A program made the position numbers and the translations under genes. A DNA stretch of 33,926 nt from Streptomyces sp. DI166 (GTDB taxonomy: Bacteria; Actinomycetota; Actinomycetes; Streptomycetales; Streptomycetaceae), in contig NZ_FLSP01000090.1 in the NCBI RefSeq assembly GCF_900091315.1, positions 1-33,926 on the forward strand, in the 5' to 3' direction. Under the pieces are notes generated by a model. That model was given only the letters and a program-made list of their open reading frames with translations. It did not search any database and had not been told where the DNA came from. This document shows positions 14,981 through 23,089 of the stretch, in pieces (positions within the stretch are counted from its first letter, which is position 1; every line of letters starts with the position of its first letter).

Positions 14981-15013
14981 CCCAAATGAACCGACGTCGG
15001 CCCTCGGGTGAAC
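14981..15013 (-). promoter_or_regulatory. PHO box between phoU and phoR-phoP
   Basis: On the minus strand three consecutive 11-nt units read GTTCACCCGAG, GGCCGACGTCG, GTTCATTTGGG. The first and third match the streptomycete direct-repeat unit for PhoP (GTTCACC plus 4 nt), the middle is degenerate, and the 11-nt register is exact. PhoP binding here would control phoU and autoregulate phoR-phoP. Confidence 0.8.
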
Positions 15014-15086
15014 TCTGGGCGACGAGTGTCCGAGGTCGCCCCCCGGCCGCTGGGGTGATCAGCGGGGGCGTGCCTAACCTGGAGGC

Positions 15087-16364
15087 ATGGACGTGAACGC
15101 GGCGGTCGCCGCAGCGGCAGCGATCGCCGGAGTGCTCACCGGCGTCATCGCGATGCTGGCGTTCCGCTGGAGCGAACGCGACCAGGCACGGCCCACCCGC
15201 ACCTCCCTGCACACCGACCCCGTCCTGCCCCCGGGCGTGGACACGGTCCTGTCCGTCCTGCGGTCCTCCGCGGTCGTACTGGACGAGGCCGACGCCGTGG
15301 TGAAGGCCAGCTCGGCCGCGTACGCCCTCGGGCTGGTGCGCGGTGGCCGCCTCTCGGTGGAGCCGATGCTCCAGATGGCCCGCGACACCCGGCGTGACGG
15401 CGAGATACGGCAGGTCGAGCTGGACCTGCCCCGGCGCGGCACCGGACGCGGCGAGGCCCTCGCGGTCTCCGCCCGGGTGGCGCCGCTGGGCTCCCGGCTG
15501 GTGCTGCTGCTGGTCGAGGACCTCACCGAGGCCCGGCGGATCGAGGCGGTGCGGCGGGACTTCGTCGCCAATGTCAGTCATGAGCTGAAGACGCCCGTGG
15601 GCGCGCTCTCCCTGCTGTCCGAGGCCGTGATGGACGCCTCGGACGATCCGGAGGCGGTGGAGCACTTCGCGGGGCGCATGCAGATCGAGGCCACCCGGCT
15701 CACCAACCTGGTCCAGGAGCTGATCGACCTCTCCCGGGTGCAGAACGACGACCCGCTGGACGACGCCGAGCCGGTCCGGGTGGACGAGCTGGTCGCCGAG
15801 GCCATCGACCGCTGCCGGCACGCCGCGGGCACCAAGCAGATCACCATGGCCACCGGCGGCACCGCCGACCTGCGGATCTGGGGCCACCGCGGCCAGCTCG
15901 CCGCGGCGCTCGGCAACCTCGTCGAGAACGCCGTGAACTACTCGCCCGCCCGCACCCGCGTCGGCGTCTCCGCCCGCCGGGTGAACGCGCCGGGCGGAGA
16001 CCTCATAGAGATAGCCGTGACCGACCAGGGCATCGGCATCTCCGAGAAGGACAAGGAGCGCATCTTCGAGCGCTTCTACCGCGTCGACCCGGCCCGCTCC
16101 CGCGCCACCGGCGGTACGGGGCTCGGGCTGGCGATCGTCAAGCACGTGGCCGCCTCGCACGGCGGGGAGGTCACGGTCTGGAGCCACGAGGGACAGGGCT
16201 CCACCTTCACCCTGCGGCTGCCGGAGGCGGGCGCGTCCCGGAACCGGTCCCAGCAGCACTCCGTCCTCGACGACGAGGCCGGTCCCCCCACCGATCCGTC
16301 CCACGACACTTCCCCCGAGTCAGCCGCGTACCCAACGCTTTCCGCCCCGGAGGCCCATCCGTGA
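15087..16364 (+). CDS. phoR: phosphate-sensing histidine kinase PhoR (SenX3-like)
   Basis: The 425-aa kinase has one N-terminal membrane helix (about 6-26), a PAS-like domain (about 55-145), a HisKA domain with the phosphorylated H165 (VSHELKTPVG), and a HATPase domain with N-box NLVENAVNYSP, G1 DQGIGIS and G2 GGTGLGLAIVKH. A Pro/Ser-rich tail ends it. It phosphorylates PhoP when phosphate is low. The start is open: ATG 15087 has TAACCT 6 nt upstream (leaderless form) while GGAGG (15081-15085) is only one nt away from it; GTG 15093 has that GGAGG at a proper 7-nt spacing. It overlaps phoP by 4 bp (GTGA), so the two are translationally coupled. Confidence 0.95.
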   Translation: MDVNAAVAAAAAIAGVLTGVIAMLAFRWSERDQARPTRTSLHTDPVLPPGVDTVLSVLRSSAVVLDEADAVVKASSAAYALGLVRGGRLSVEPMLQMARDTRRDGEIRQVELDLPRRGTGRGEALAVSARVAPLGSRLVLLLVEDLTEARRIEAVRRDFVANVSHELKTPVGALSLLSEAVMDASDDPEAVEHFAGRMQIEATRLTNLVQELIDLSRVQNDDPLDDAEPVRVDELVAEAIDRCRHAAGTKQITMATGGTADLRIWGHRGQLAAALGNLVENAVNYSPARTRVGVSARRVNAPGGDLIEIAVTDQGIGISEKDKERIFERFYRVDPARSRATGGTGLGLAIVKHVAASHGGEVTVWSHEGQGSTFTLRLPEAGASRNRSQQHSVLDDEAGPPTDPSHDTSPESAAYPTLSAPEAHP

Positions 16365-17041
16365 CCCGAGTGCTCGTCGTCGAGGACGAGGAATCCTTCT
16401 CAGACGCGTTGTCGTACATGCTCCGAAAAGAGGGCTTCGAGGTCGCCGTCGCGGCCACCGGGCCCGACGGACTGGACGAGTTCGAGCGCAACGGCGCCGA
16501 CCTCGTCCTGCTGGACCTGATGCTGCCCGGTCTGCCCGGCACCGAGGTCTGCCGCCAGCTGCGCGGCCGCTCCAATGTGCCGGTGATCATGGTGACCGCC
16601 AAGGACAGCGAGATCGACAAGGTCGTCGGACTGGAAATAGGAGCCGACGACTACGTCACCAAGCCGTTCTCCTCGCGCGAGCTGGTCGCCCGTATCCGGG
16701 CCGTCCTGCGCCGCCGCGGCGAGCCCGAGGAGACCACCCCGGCCGCGCTGGAGGCCGGCCCGGTGCGGATGGACGTCGACCGCCATGTGGTCACCGTCTC
16801 CGGCAGCAAGGTCGACCTCCCGCTCAAGGAGTTCGACCTGCTGGAGATGCTGCTGCGCAACGCGGGCCGGGTCCTGACCCGTATGCAGCTCATCGACCGG
16901 GTGTGGGGCGCCGACTACGTGGGCGACACCAAGACCCTGGACGTCCATGTCAAGCGCCTGCGAGCCAAGATCGAGCCGGACCCGGGCGCCCCTCGATACC
17001 TGGTGACGGTGCGCGGACTGGGTTACAAGTTCGAGCCGTAG
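16361..17041 (+). CDS. phoP: phosphate response regulator PhoP (RegX3-like)
   Basis: A 226-aa OmpR/PhoB-family regulator. The receiver (1-120) has acidic E8/D9, phosphoacceptor D52 (LVLLDLMLPG), T79 and K101 (VTKPF). The winged-helix domain (about 130-225) contains LPLKEFDLLEMLLRNAGRVL and the recognition region TKTLDVHVKRLRAKIE. It binds PHO boxes such as 14981-15013 and controls phosphate scavenging and, in streptomycetes, antibiotic production. GTG 16361 overlaps the phoR stop. A strong bidirectional terminator follows. Confidence 0.96.
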   Translation: MTRVLVVEDEESFSDALSYMLRKEGFEVAVAATGPDGLDEFERNGADLVLLDLMLPGLPGTEVCRQLRGRSNVPVIMVTAKDSEIDKVVGLEIGADDYVTKPFSSRELVARIRAVLRRRGEPEETTPAALEAGPVRMDVDRHVVTVSGSKVDLPLKEFDLLEMLLRNAGRVLTRMQLIDRVWGADYVGDTKTLDVHVKRLRAKIEPDPGAPRYLVTVRGLGYKFEP

Positions 17042-17061
17042 GCGGACAAAGCGGCAGTACG

Positions 17062-17102
17062 CACGAAGGGCGGGTCCTCCTGATGAGGACCCGCCCTTCG
17101 TG
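17062..17102. terminator. bidirectional terminator between phoP and the lipoprotein gene
   Basis: A perfect 18-bp stem with a 5-nt loop (CTGAT), between convergent genes whose stops are 72 bp apart. Confidence 0.9.
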
Positions 17103-17113
17103 TGTGCGTCGGC

Positions 17114-17794
17114 TCAGTTGCCGGCCGCGGAGTTCGAGGCCGAGGCGGCGTCGGTCGGGGTGCCGGTCGAGCCCTCGGCGCCCTCGGTGGTCTCCTCGTC
17201 GCCCGGCTCGCCGGTGGCCTCGCCCGAGGCCTCGCCGGTGGGCTCGTCCGTCGGGGAGGCGGTCTTCTCGGGCGCGGTCGGGACCTCGCTCGGGCCCCAG
17301 CCGGTGAAGTAGCCCTCGGCCGGGACGACGAAGGCGCGCAGGGACACCTCGCCGGTCTCGCTGAAGGTGAAGGTCACCTTCTGGGCGTTGCCGTCCGCCA
17401 CCTCCTGCGGGGCGGTGGTGAGCACCGCGGCGGCGTTGTCGGCGCCGCCGAGGATCAGCGAGCCGCCCGCCGGGATGGTCAGGCTCTTGCCCTTGGCGGC
17501 CTTCAGCTCGGCGGGGCCGGAGGCGCCCTCGACGGTCACCGACTCCAGCTTCTGGGCCTTGGTGCTGTTGTTGAACAGGGTCGCCGAGACGACGGCCGGG
17601 CCGGCGGCGTCCTGGTCGGGCTGCGTGATGACGAGAGCGTTCTGGACCTTGATGTCGCCGACGGTCGTCGCGGCGTTGTCCGGCTTGATCTGCAGGGTCT
17701 GGGCGTCGTTGCCTGCGGCGCACGCGGCGAGCGGGAGGAGGGAGAACGTGATGGCGGCGGCGGCGCGTACGCCGCGTCGAAGGCTGCTGCTCAC
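17114..17794 (-). CDS. secreted lipoprotein, DUF461-like
   Basis: The 226-aa precursor has a basic start, hydrophobic core and lipobox PLAAC (lipidated C25). Residues 26-155 look like a beta-rich domain (DIKVQNALVI, ATLFNNS, AGGSLILGG, VTFTFSETGEV), similar in outline to DUF461/PCuAC-type copper chaperone folds, but I see no H-x-M copper motif, so copper binding is not supported. The C-terminal 70 residues are low-complexity Glu/Gly/Thr/Ser. The GTG start has AAGGAG 11 nt upstream. A promoter (CTGACA-N17-TATGGC) precedes it. Confidence 0.82.
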   Translation of the reverse strand: MSSSLRRGVRAAAAITFSLLPLAACAAGNDAQTLQIKPDNAATTVGDIKVQNALVITQPDQDAAGPAVVSATLFNNSTKAQKLESVTVEGASGPAELKAAKGKSLTIPAGGSLILGGADNAAAVLTTAPQEVADGNAQKVTFTFSETGEVSLRAFVVPAEGYFTGWGPSEVPTAPEKTASPTDEPTGEASGEATGEPGDEETTEGAEGSTGTPTDAASASNSAAGN

Positions 17795-17829
17795 GGCGGC
17801 GGCAACTCCTTGACTCGAACGGGGCGGGC

Positions 17830-17858
17830 GCCATAAAGCCGCCCTAAGTGTCTGTCAG
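17830..17858 (-). promoter_or_regulatory. promoter of the DUF461-like lipoprotein gene
   Basis: CTGACA (17858-17853) and TATGGC (17835-17830) are spaced by 17 bp on the minus strand, upstream of GTG 17794. This fits the main vegetative sigma factor. Confidence 0.5.
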
Positions 17859-18353
17859 CGGCCTTAGGTTACCGAGCCGTTCCCGCGCCGCCGCACCCGA
17901 CCCTCCCCAGAGCGCGGTAAGAGGCCCGCGCTTCACCCGTCCCGTCCCCCACAAGTGACCCACCGGTCACTTTGCCGCCACCGTCCTCCGGCATTCACAT
18001 AAGTCCCGTGGGCATACCCAGGACACCGATGCGCGAAATTTCCGTGAAGGAATGTGCGAGCCGCGGGAAATTGATCAACGACTGTGCCTCGACCGCCCCT
18101 GGTGATCAATTCGGGAATCGTCCGGTACCCGACTGATGACACCGAACGGAGTAGCGGAAGTCGCACACTTGGAACCGGACATATCGGGATGTTCGCCCTT
18201 CCTTTGAAGGCTTCAGGAGTGTGTGACGTGCATGTTTCACCTCCCCCGGAGAGCCGCTCCGACCTGCGAATACCTTCTTCCGGTCGGCCCGCGCAGCACG
18301 TTCCGGTTGCTGTTGTCAAGCCCCGAGATATGCCCTGACCTGCGAAAACGCCA
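17859..18353. other. long non-coding region upstream of carD with nested inverted repeats
   Basis: No gene is supported; the open frame that runs into the carD start (18223-18414) has poor codon bias. Two inverted repeats share bases: AATTTCC/GGAAATT (18037-18043 with 18066-18072) and AATTGATCA/TGATCAATT (18069-18077 with 18103-18111), so the RNA hairpins would exclude each other. GACCTGCGAA occurs twice (18261-18270, 18337-18346). Confidence 0.5.
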
Positions 18354-18382
18354 TTCAGAAGACGCCGTATCCGTGTTACCCT
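18354..18382 (+). promoter_or_regulatory. candidate carD promoter
   Basis: TTCAGA and TACCCT with a 17-bp spacer, giving a start near 18389. GGAAGGGG (18393-18400) then serves as RBS for ATG 18411. The -35 is weak. Confidence 0.5.
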
Positions 18383-18410
18383 GGATAGCCACGGAAGGGG
18401 TACCTGTCAC

Positions 18411-18893
18411 ATGACGTTCAAGGTTGGCGACACCGTGGTCTATCCCCATCACGGGGCCGCGCTGATCGAGGCCATCGAAACTCGCCAGATCAAAGGCGTG
18501 GACAAGACCTACTTGGTGCTGAAGGTCGCCCAGGGTGACCTGACGGTGCGTGTGCCAGCGGACAATGCGGAGTTCGTCGGCGTGCGTGATGTGGTCGGTC
18601 AGGACGGGCTGGACCGGGTCTTCGAGGTGCTGCGCGCGCCGTACGCCGAGGAGCCCACGAACTGGTCGCGTCGTTACAAGGCAAATCTGGAGAAGCTCGC
18701 CTCCGGCGATGTCATCAAGGTTGCGGAAGTCGTCCGTGACCTGTGGCGTCGTGAGCGCGAGCGCGGACTCTCCGCAGGTGAGAAGCGCATGCTCGCCAAG
18801 GCTCGGCAGATCCTGGTGAGCGAGCTCGCCCTCGCGGAGAACACCAACGAGGACAAGGCGGAGGCTCTCCTCGACGAGGTTCTCGCCTCCTGA
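18411..18893 (+). CDS. carD: CarD family transcription factor
   Basis: The 160-aa protein has the N-terminal RNA-polymerase interaction domain (about 1-60; FKVGDTVVYPHHGAALIE) and a helical DNA-binding domain (about 65-158; WSRRYKANLEKLASGD, LWRRERERGLSAGEKRML). CarD binds the RNA polymerase beta subunit at promoters and stabilises open complexes, affecting rRNA and many housekeeping genes. Length and motifs match the mycobacterial protein. As there, ispD-ispF-cysS-rlmB follow. SD-led start as described for the promoter at 18354. Confidence 0.96.
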   Translation: MTFKVGDTVVYPHHGAALIEAIETRQIKGVDKTYLVLKVAQGDLTVRVPADNAEFVGVRDVVGQDGLDRVFEVLRAPYAEEPTNWSRRYKANLEKLASGDVIKVAEVVRDLWRRERERGLSAGEKRMLAKARQILVSELALAENTNEDKAEALLDEVLAS

Positions 18894-18909
18894 CGCCGGT
18901 CGGCCGGCG
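18894..18909 (+). terminator. short hairpin directly after carD
   Basis: CGCCGG and CCGGCG with loop TCGG begin right after the stop codon. The stem is only 6 bp, so termination may be partial. Confidence 0.4.
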
Positions 18910-19196
18910 CAGGCTCAGCTCACGCTCAGCCCACATCGCTGCGTCAGCTCACAGAAGTGCCGCGGTGCCCGATGACATTCCCACTGTCGCCGGGCGCTGC
19001 GGCATGTTCGCTGTGCGCACCGTCACACGCCCTGCGTCTGTCGGCGTCTCTCGGGGACTTCCCCCGATACTTGTGTGGTGCCGGGCTCGGGCTGCTGGCT
19101 CGACCAGTGTCACGGAAGGGTCCGGTCAAGGCGTCGCGCCCGGCACTTCCCAGGCCATACCCATGCCAGGCCGACACACAAACCTGACAGGAACCG
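18910..19196. other. intergenic region carD-ispD
   Basis: No gene is seen. GCTCAGC-type motifs recur at 18912-18935. AGGAA before ATG 19197 is the ispD RBS. No clear promoter could be fixed. Confidence 0.45.
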
Positions 19197-19961
19197 ATGT
19201 CTGACGAATCGCGCCCTGCGCCCGCGCAGGCCAGTCCGACCGCTCGCACGGCTGCCGTGATCCCGGCCGCCGGCCGGGGCGTACGCCTCGGTCCTGGCGC
19301 CCCCAAGGCGCTGCGCGCCCTGGGCGGAACCCCCATGCTCGTCCACGCGGTGCGCGCGATGGCCGCCTCCCGCGCCGTCTCCCTGGTCGTCGTCGTGGCC
19401 CCGCCCGACGGCACGACCGAGGTGAAGTCCCTGCTCGACGCGCACGCCCTGCCCGAGCGCACCGACTTCCTGGTGGTGCCCGGCGGCGCCGAACGCCAGG
19501 ACTCGGTCCGGCTCGGCCTGGAGGCGCTGCCGCCCGAGTACGACATCGTCCTGGTGCACGACGCGGCCCGCCCGCTCGTCCCGGTCGACACCGTCGACGC
19601 CGTCATCGAGGCGGTACGCGACGGCGCCCCCGCCGTGGTGCCCGCGCTGCCGCTCGCCGACACCGTCAAGGAGGTCGAACCGGCCGCGGCCGAGGGCGCG
19701 CCCGAGCCGGTGGTGGCCACCCCGGAGCGGGCCCGGCTGCGCGCCGTGCAGACCCCGCAGGGCTTCGACCGGGCGACCCTGGTCCGCGCCCACGAGACGG
19801 TCACCGACAACGTCACCGACGACGCGAGCATGGTCGAGCAGCTCGGGCTCACCGTCATGGTGGTGCCCGGCCACGAGGAGGCCTTCAAGGTCACCCGCCC
19901 CCTCGACCTGGTCCTCGCCGAGGCGGTCCTGGCCCGCCGGAGGCTCAACGATGGCTTCTGA
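19197..19961 (+). CDS. ispD: 2-C-methyl-D-erythritol 4-phosphate cytidylyltransferase
   Basis: A 254-aa nucleotidyltransferase of the MEP isoprenoid pathway; it joins CTP to methylerythritol phosphate. Visible are the nucleotide-binding start AVIPAAGRGVRLG with PKALRALGGTPML, VPGGAERQDSVRLGL, the LVHDAARPLV motif and QTPQGFDRATL. A 20-residue Ala/Pro-rich extension precedes the domain. ATG 19197 has AGGAA 4 nt upstream. The end overlaps ispF by 11 bp, so translation of the two successive pathway enzymes is probably coupled. Confidence 0.96.
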   Translation: MSDESRPAPAQASPTARTAAVIPAAGRGVRLGPGAPKALRALGGTPMLVHAVRAMAASRAVSLVVVVAPPDGTTEVKSLLDAHALPERTDFLVVPGGAERQDSVRLGLEALPPEYDIVLVHDAARPLVPVDTVDAVIEAVRDGAPAVVPALPLADTVKEVEPAAAEGAPEPVVATPERARLRAVQTPQGFDRATLVRAHETVTDNVTDDASMVEQLGLTVMVVPGHEEAFKVTRPLDLVLAEAVLARRRLNDGF

Positions 19962-20475
19962 GGCGCCTCGGGTCCCCGCGACCCCCGCGCAGCCCCTCCT
20001 TCCCCAGGTCGGCATCGGCACCGACATCCACGCCTTCGAGGAGGGCCGCGAGCTGTGGTGCGCGGGCCTGAAGTGGGAGGGCGAGGGCAGCGGGCTGGCC
20101 GGTCACTCCGACGCGGACGTGGTCGCGCACGCCGCCTGCAACGCCCTCTTCTCCGCGGCCGGCCTCGGTGACCTGGGGCAGCACTTCGGCACCGGACGGC
20201 CCGAGTGGTCGGGCGCCTCCGGGGTGGTCCTGCTGACCGAGGCGGCCCGGATCGTCCGCGCGGCGGGCTTCGTCATCGGCAACATCGCGGTGCAGGTCGT
20301 CGGCCCCCGGCCGAAGATCGGCAAGCGCCGCGAGGAGGCCCAGAAGGTGCTGTCGGAGGCGGCCGGGGCACCGGTGTCGGTCTCCGGGGCGACGACCGAC
20401 GGACTCGGCTTCCCCGGAAGGGGTGAAGGCCTGATGGCCGTCGCCACCGCCCTGGTGGCCCGCAGCGCGGGCTGA
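19951..20475 (+). CDS. ispF: 2-C-methyl-D-erythritol 2,4-cyclodiphosphate synthase
   Basis: The 174-aa enzyme releases CMP to form methylerythritol cyclodiphosphate. Zinc ligands are D25 and H27 (GTDIHAF) and the histidine of AGHSDADV (H52). The C-terminal motif GATTDGLGFPGRGEGL lies near the end. An N-terminal extension of about 20 residues precedes the domain. ATG 19951 lies inside ispD. Confidence 0.96.
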   Translation: MASEAPRVPATPAQPLLPQVGIGTDIHAFEEGRELWCAGLKWEGEGSGLAGHSDADVVAHAACNALFSAAGLGDLGQHFGTGRPEWSGASGVVLLTEAARIVRAAGFVIGNIAVQVVGPRPKIGKRREEAQKVLSEAAGAPVSVSGATTDGLGFPGRGEGLMAVATALVARSAG

Positions 20476-20478
20476 CCG

Positions 20479-20499
20479 CTGTCCACAAGGTTGTCCACA
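20479..20499 (+). promoter_or_regulatory. two tandem DnaA-box-like sites upstream of cysS
   Basis: CTGTCCACA (20479-20487) and TTGTCCACA (20491-20499) lie 12 bp apart, directly repeated. TTGTCCACA is the streptomycete DnaA-box consensus. They sit just upstream of the cysS promoter, so DnaA could act here as a regulator or be titrated. Confidence 0.55.
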
Positions 20500-20527
20500 A
20501 GCGTCTCGGGCACTGGCCCGCGCCCAC

Positions 20528-20533
20528 TACCCT
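20528..20533 (+). promoter_or_regulatory. -10 box TACCCT for a leaderless cysS mRNA
   Basis: TACCCT ends 7 nt before GTG 20541 and there is no SD. The transcript would begin at the start codon. Confidence 0.5.
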
Positions 20534-20540
20534 TGGACTC

Positions 20541-21941
20541 GTGACTATTCGCCTGTACGACACCAGCGCCCGGCAGATCCGTGACTTCACCCCGCTCAAG
20601 CCGGGTTGTGTCTCGATCTACCTGTGTGGTGCCACCGTGCAGGCGGCACCGCACATCGGCCACATCCGGTCCGGGCTGAACTTCGACATCATGCGCCGCT
20701 GGTTCGAGTACCGCGGCTACGAGGTCACGTTCATCCGCAACGTCACGGACATCGACGACAAGATCATCGCCAAGTCCGCGGACCAGGGCCGCCCGTGGTG
20801 GTCCATCGGCTACGAGAACGAGCGCGCGTTCAACGACGGCTACACCGTCCTCGGCTGCCTGCCGCCCTCGTACGAGCCGCGGGCCACCGGCCATGTCACC
20901 GAGATGGTCGAGATGATGCGCGGCCTGATCGAGCGCGGCCACGCCTACGAGGCCGACGGCAACGTCTACTTCGACGTCAAGTCCTTCCCCGAGTACCTGC
21001 GCCTGTCCAACCAGGAGCTGGACAACTTGCTCCAGCCCTCCGGCGAGGGCGAGACCGGCAAGCGGGACTCCCGGGACTTCGCGATGTGGAAGGCGGCCAA
21101 GCCGGGCGAGCCGAGCTGGGAGACGCCGTGGGGCCGGGGCCGGCCCGGCTGGCACCTGGAGTGCTCGGCGATGGCCCACAAGTACCTGGGCTCCGCCTTC
21201 GACATCCACGGCGGCGGCCTTGACCTGATCTTCCCGCACCACGAGAACGAGATCGCCCAGGCCAAGGCCTTCGGCGACGAGTTCGCCCGGTACTGGGTGC
21301 ACAACGCCTGGGTCACCATGAGCGGCGAGAAGATGTCCAAGTCGCTCGGCAACTCGGTGCTGGTCAGCGAGATGGTCAAGACCTGGCGCCCGATCGTGCT
21401 GCGCTACTACCTCGGCACCCCGCACTACCGCTCGATGATCGAGTACAGCGAGGAGGCCCTGCGCGAGGCCGAGTCGGCATTCGCGCGGATCGAGGGCTTC
21501 GTGCAGCGCGTGGTGGAACTCGCCGGGCACGCCGTGGAGCCGGCCGCCGAGGTACCGGCCGCGTTCGCCGAGGCGATGGACGACGACCTGGGCGTCCCGC
21601 AGGCGCTCGCCGTCGTGCACACCACCGTCCGGCAGGGCAACTCCGCCCTCGCCGCCGACGACAAGGAAGCGGCCGTGGCCCGCCTCGCCGAGGTGCGCGC
21701 CATGCTCGGCGTCCTCGGCCTGGACCCGCTGGCCCCGCAGTGGGCGGGCGAGAGCGACCGCGGCGAGGACCTGAACGGCGTGGTCGACAGCCTCGTACGC
21801 CTGGTCCTGGACCAGCGCGAGGCGGCGCGGGCGCGCAAGGACTGGGCCACCGCGGACGCCATCCGGGACCAGCTCAAGCAGTCCGGACTGGTCATCGAGG
21901 ACAGCCCGCACGGGCCGCGCTGGAGCCTCGGCGCGCGCTGA
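20541..21941 (+). CDS. cysS: cysteinyl-tRNA synthetase
   Basis: A 466-aa class I aminoacyl-tRNA synthetase that charges tRNA-Cys. Landmarks are C29 (YLCGATV, zinc ligand), the HIGH motif at 38-41, CSAMAHKYLG with further zinc ligands, GGGLDLIFPHHENEIAQ, and KMSKS at 264-268. The C-terminal anticodon-binding part ends at SLGAR. The related MshC ligase of mycothiol synthesis is shorter and lacks this full C-terminal part, so this is the true synthetase. The start GTG is chosen from the leaderless promoter 7 nt before. Confidence 0.96.
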   Translation: MTIRLYDTSARQIRDFTPLKPGCVSIYLCGATVQAAPHIGHIRSGLNFDIMRRWFEYRGYEVTFIRNVTDIDDKIIAKSADQGRPWWSIGYENERAFNDGYTVLGCLPPSYEPRATGHVTEMVEMMRGLIERGHAYEADGNVYFDVKSFPEYLRLSNQELDNLLQPSGEGETGKRDSRDFAMWKAAKPGEPSWETPWGRGRPGWHLECSAMAHKYLGSAFDIHGGGLDLIFPHHENEIAQAKAFGDEFARYWVHNAWVTMSGEKMSKSLGNSVLVSEMVKTWRPIVLRYYLGTPHYRSMIEYSEEALREAESAFARIEGFVQRVVELAGHAVEPAAEVPAAFAEAMDDDLGVPQALAVVHTTVRQGNSALAADDKEAAVARLAEVRAMLGVLGLDPLAPQWAGESDRGEDLNGVVDSLVRLVLDQREAARARKDWATADAIRDQLKQSGLVIEDSPHGPRWSLGAR

Positions 21942-21955
21942 GCGCAGTGATCGAT

Positions 21956-21983
21956 TGTGCCGCCCGGCCGTCCGGGCGGCACA
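21956..21983 (+). terminator. terminator hairpin after cysS
   Basis: A 12-bp stem (TGTGCCGCCCGG with complement) and CCGT loop; flanking GCAGTG/CACTGC can extend it. Confidence 0.75.
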
Positions 21984-22029
21984 CTGCATAGACGTACGTA
22001 TTCCACCGCTACACACAGACAGGTAGGTC

Positions 22030-22971
22030 ATGGCCGCGAACAACCGCCGCATGTCCGGCAAGAAGGGCGCGCAGGTCGGCAGTGGCGGCCAGCGGCGCCG
22101 GGGCCTGGAGGGCAAGGGCCCGACCCCGCCCGCCGAGATGCGCAAGGGACACGCCAAGCAGCGCGCCGCGCAGGCCAAGGCGCGCCGCGCCCAGGGCCGT
22201 ACACCGCAGCGGCGCGGCGGCGGGCGTTCGACGTCCGAGCTGGTCGTCGGCCGCAACCCGGTGGTGGAGGCGCTGCGCGAGGGCGTGCCCGCGTCCACGC
22301 TCTACGTCCAGCAGTTCATCGACAACGACGAGCGGGTCCGCGAGGCGCTCCAGCTCGCCGCGGACCGCGGTGGCATCAACCTCATGGAGGCGCCCCGCCC
22401 CGAGCTGGACCGGATGACCAACGGCCTGAACCACCAGGGCCTGGTGCTCCAGGTCCCGCCGTACGAGTACGCCCACCCCGAGGACCTGGCCGACGCCGCC
22501 GCCGACGCGGGCGAGGACCCGCTGATCGTGGCGCTCGACGGGGTCACCGACCCGCGCAACCTCGGCGCGGTCGTCCGCTCCGTCTCCGCCTTCGGCGGGC
22601 ACGGCGTGGTCGTTCCCGAGCGGCGCGCGGCGGGCATGACCGCGGGCGCCTGGAAGACCTCCGCCGGTACGGCCGCCCGTACGCCGGTGGCCCGGGCCAC
22701 CAATCTCACCCGGGCGCTGGAGCAGTACCAGAAGGCCGGGATCGTGGTCGTGGGTCTGGCCGCCGACGGCGAGGTCGAACTGGGCGAGCTGGAGGCCCTG
22801 GACGGTCCGGTCGTCGTGGTGGTCGGCAGCGAGGGCAAGGGCCTGTCCCGGCTGGTCGGCGAGACCTGTGACTTCCGGGTGCGGATCCCGATGCCGGGCG
22901 GCGCCGAGTCGCTCAACGCCGGTGTGGCGGCGGGCATCGTGCTGTACGAGGCGGCCCGCCGGCGCGCCTGA
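22030..22971 (+). CDS. rlmB: 23S rRNA (guanosine-2'-O)-methyltransferase RlmB
   Basis: The 313-aa SpoU-type enzyme has a long basic N-terminal extension (1-70, Lys/Arg/Gly-rich), an L30e-like substrate domain (about 72-145) and a knotted SPOUT catalytic domain (about 155-312) with motifs DGVTDPRNLGAVVRS, VVGSEGKGLSRLV and IPMPGGAESLNAGVAAGIVL. It methylates G2251-equivalent of 23S rRNA using SAM. The basic extension probably helps RNA binding. ATG 22030 has AGGTAGG upstream. Confidence 0.94.
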   Translation: MAANNRRMSGKKGAQVGSGGQRRRGLEGKGPTPPAEMRKGHAKQRAAQAKARRAQGRTPQRRGGGRSTSELVVGRNPVVEALREGVPASTLYVQQFIDNDERVREALQLAADRGGINLMEAPRPELDRMTNGLNHQGLVLQVPPYEYAHPEDLADAAADAGEDPLIVALDGVTDPRNLGAVVRSVSAFGGHGVVVPERRAAGMTAGAWKTSAGTAARTPVARATNLTRALEQYQKAGIVVVGLAADGEVELGELEALDGPVVVVVGSEGKGLSRLVGETCDFRVRIPMPGGAESLNAGVAAGIVLYEAARRRA

Positions 22972-23089
22972 ACGCGCGTGCGCACCGTCACCTGTACGGG
23001 GTAATCCGGTCGTCGAGGCCGAGCTTGACGCGGTCCGGACAGTTCCGGCACGTCAGAGCCAGTGTCCTAACGTCACGTCACTCGGTTAG

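Noticed and set aside
18223..18414. 63-aa frame whose stop overlaps the carD start
   Set aside because: Poor codon bias, contains TTA, and lies over the carD promoter. AGGAG is present but spaced about 12 nt from the ATG.
20479..20499. Replication origin
   Set aside because: Only two DnaA-box-like sites and no dnaA/dnaN nearby.
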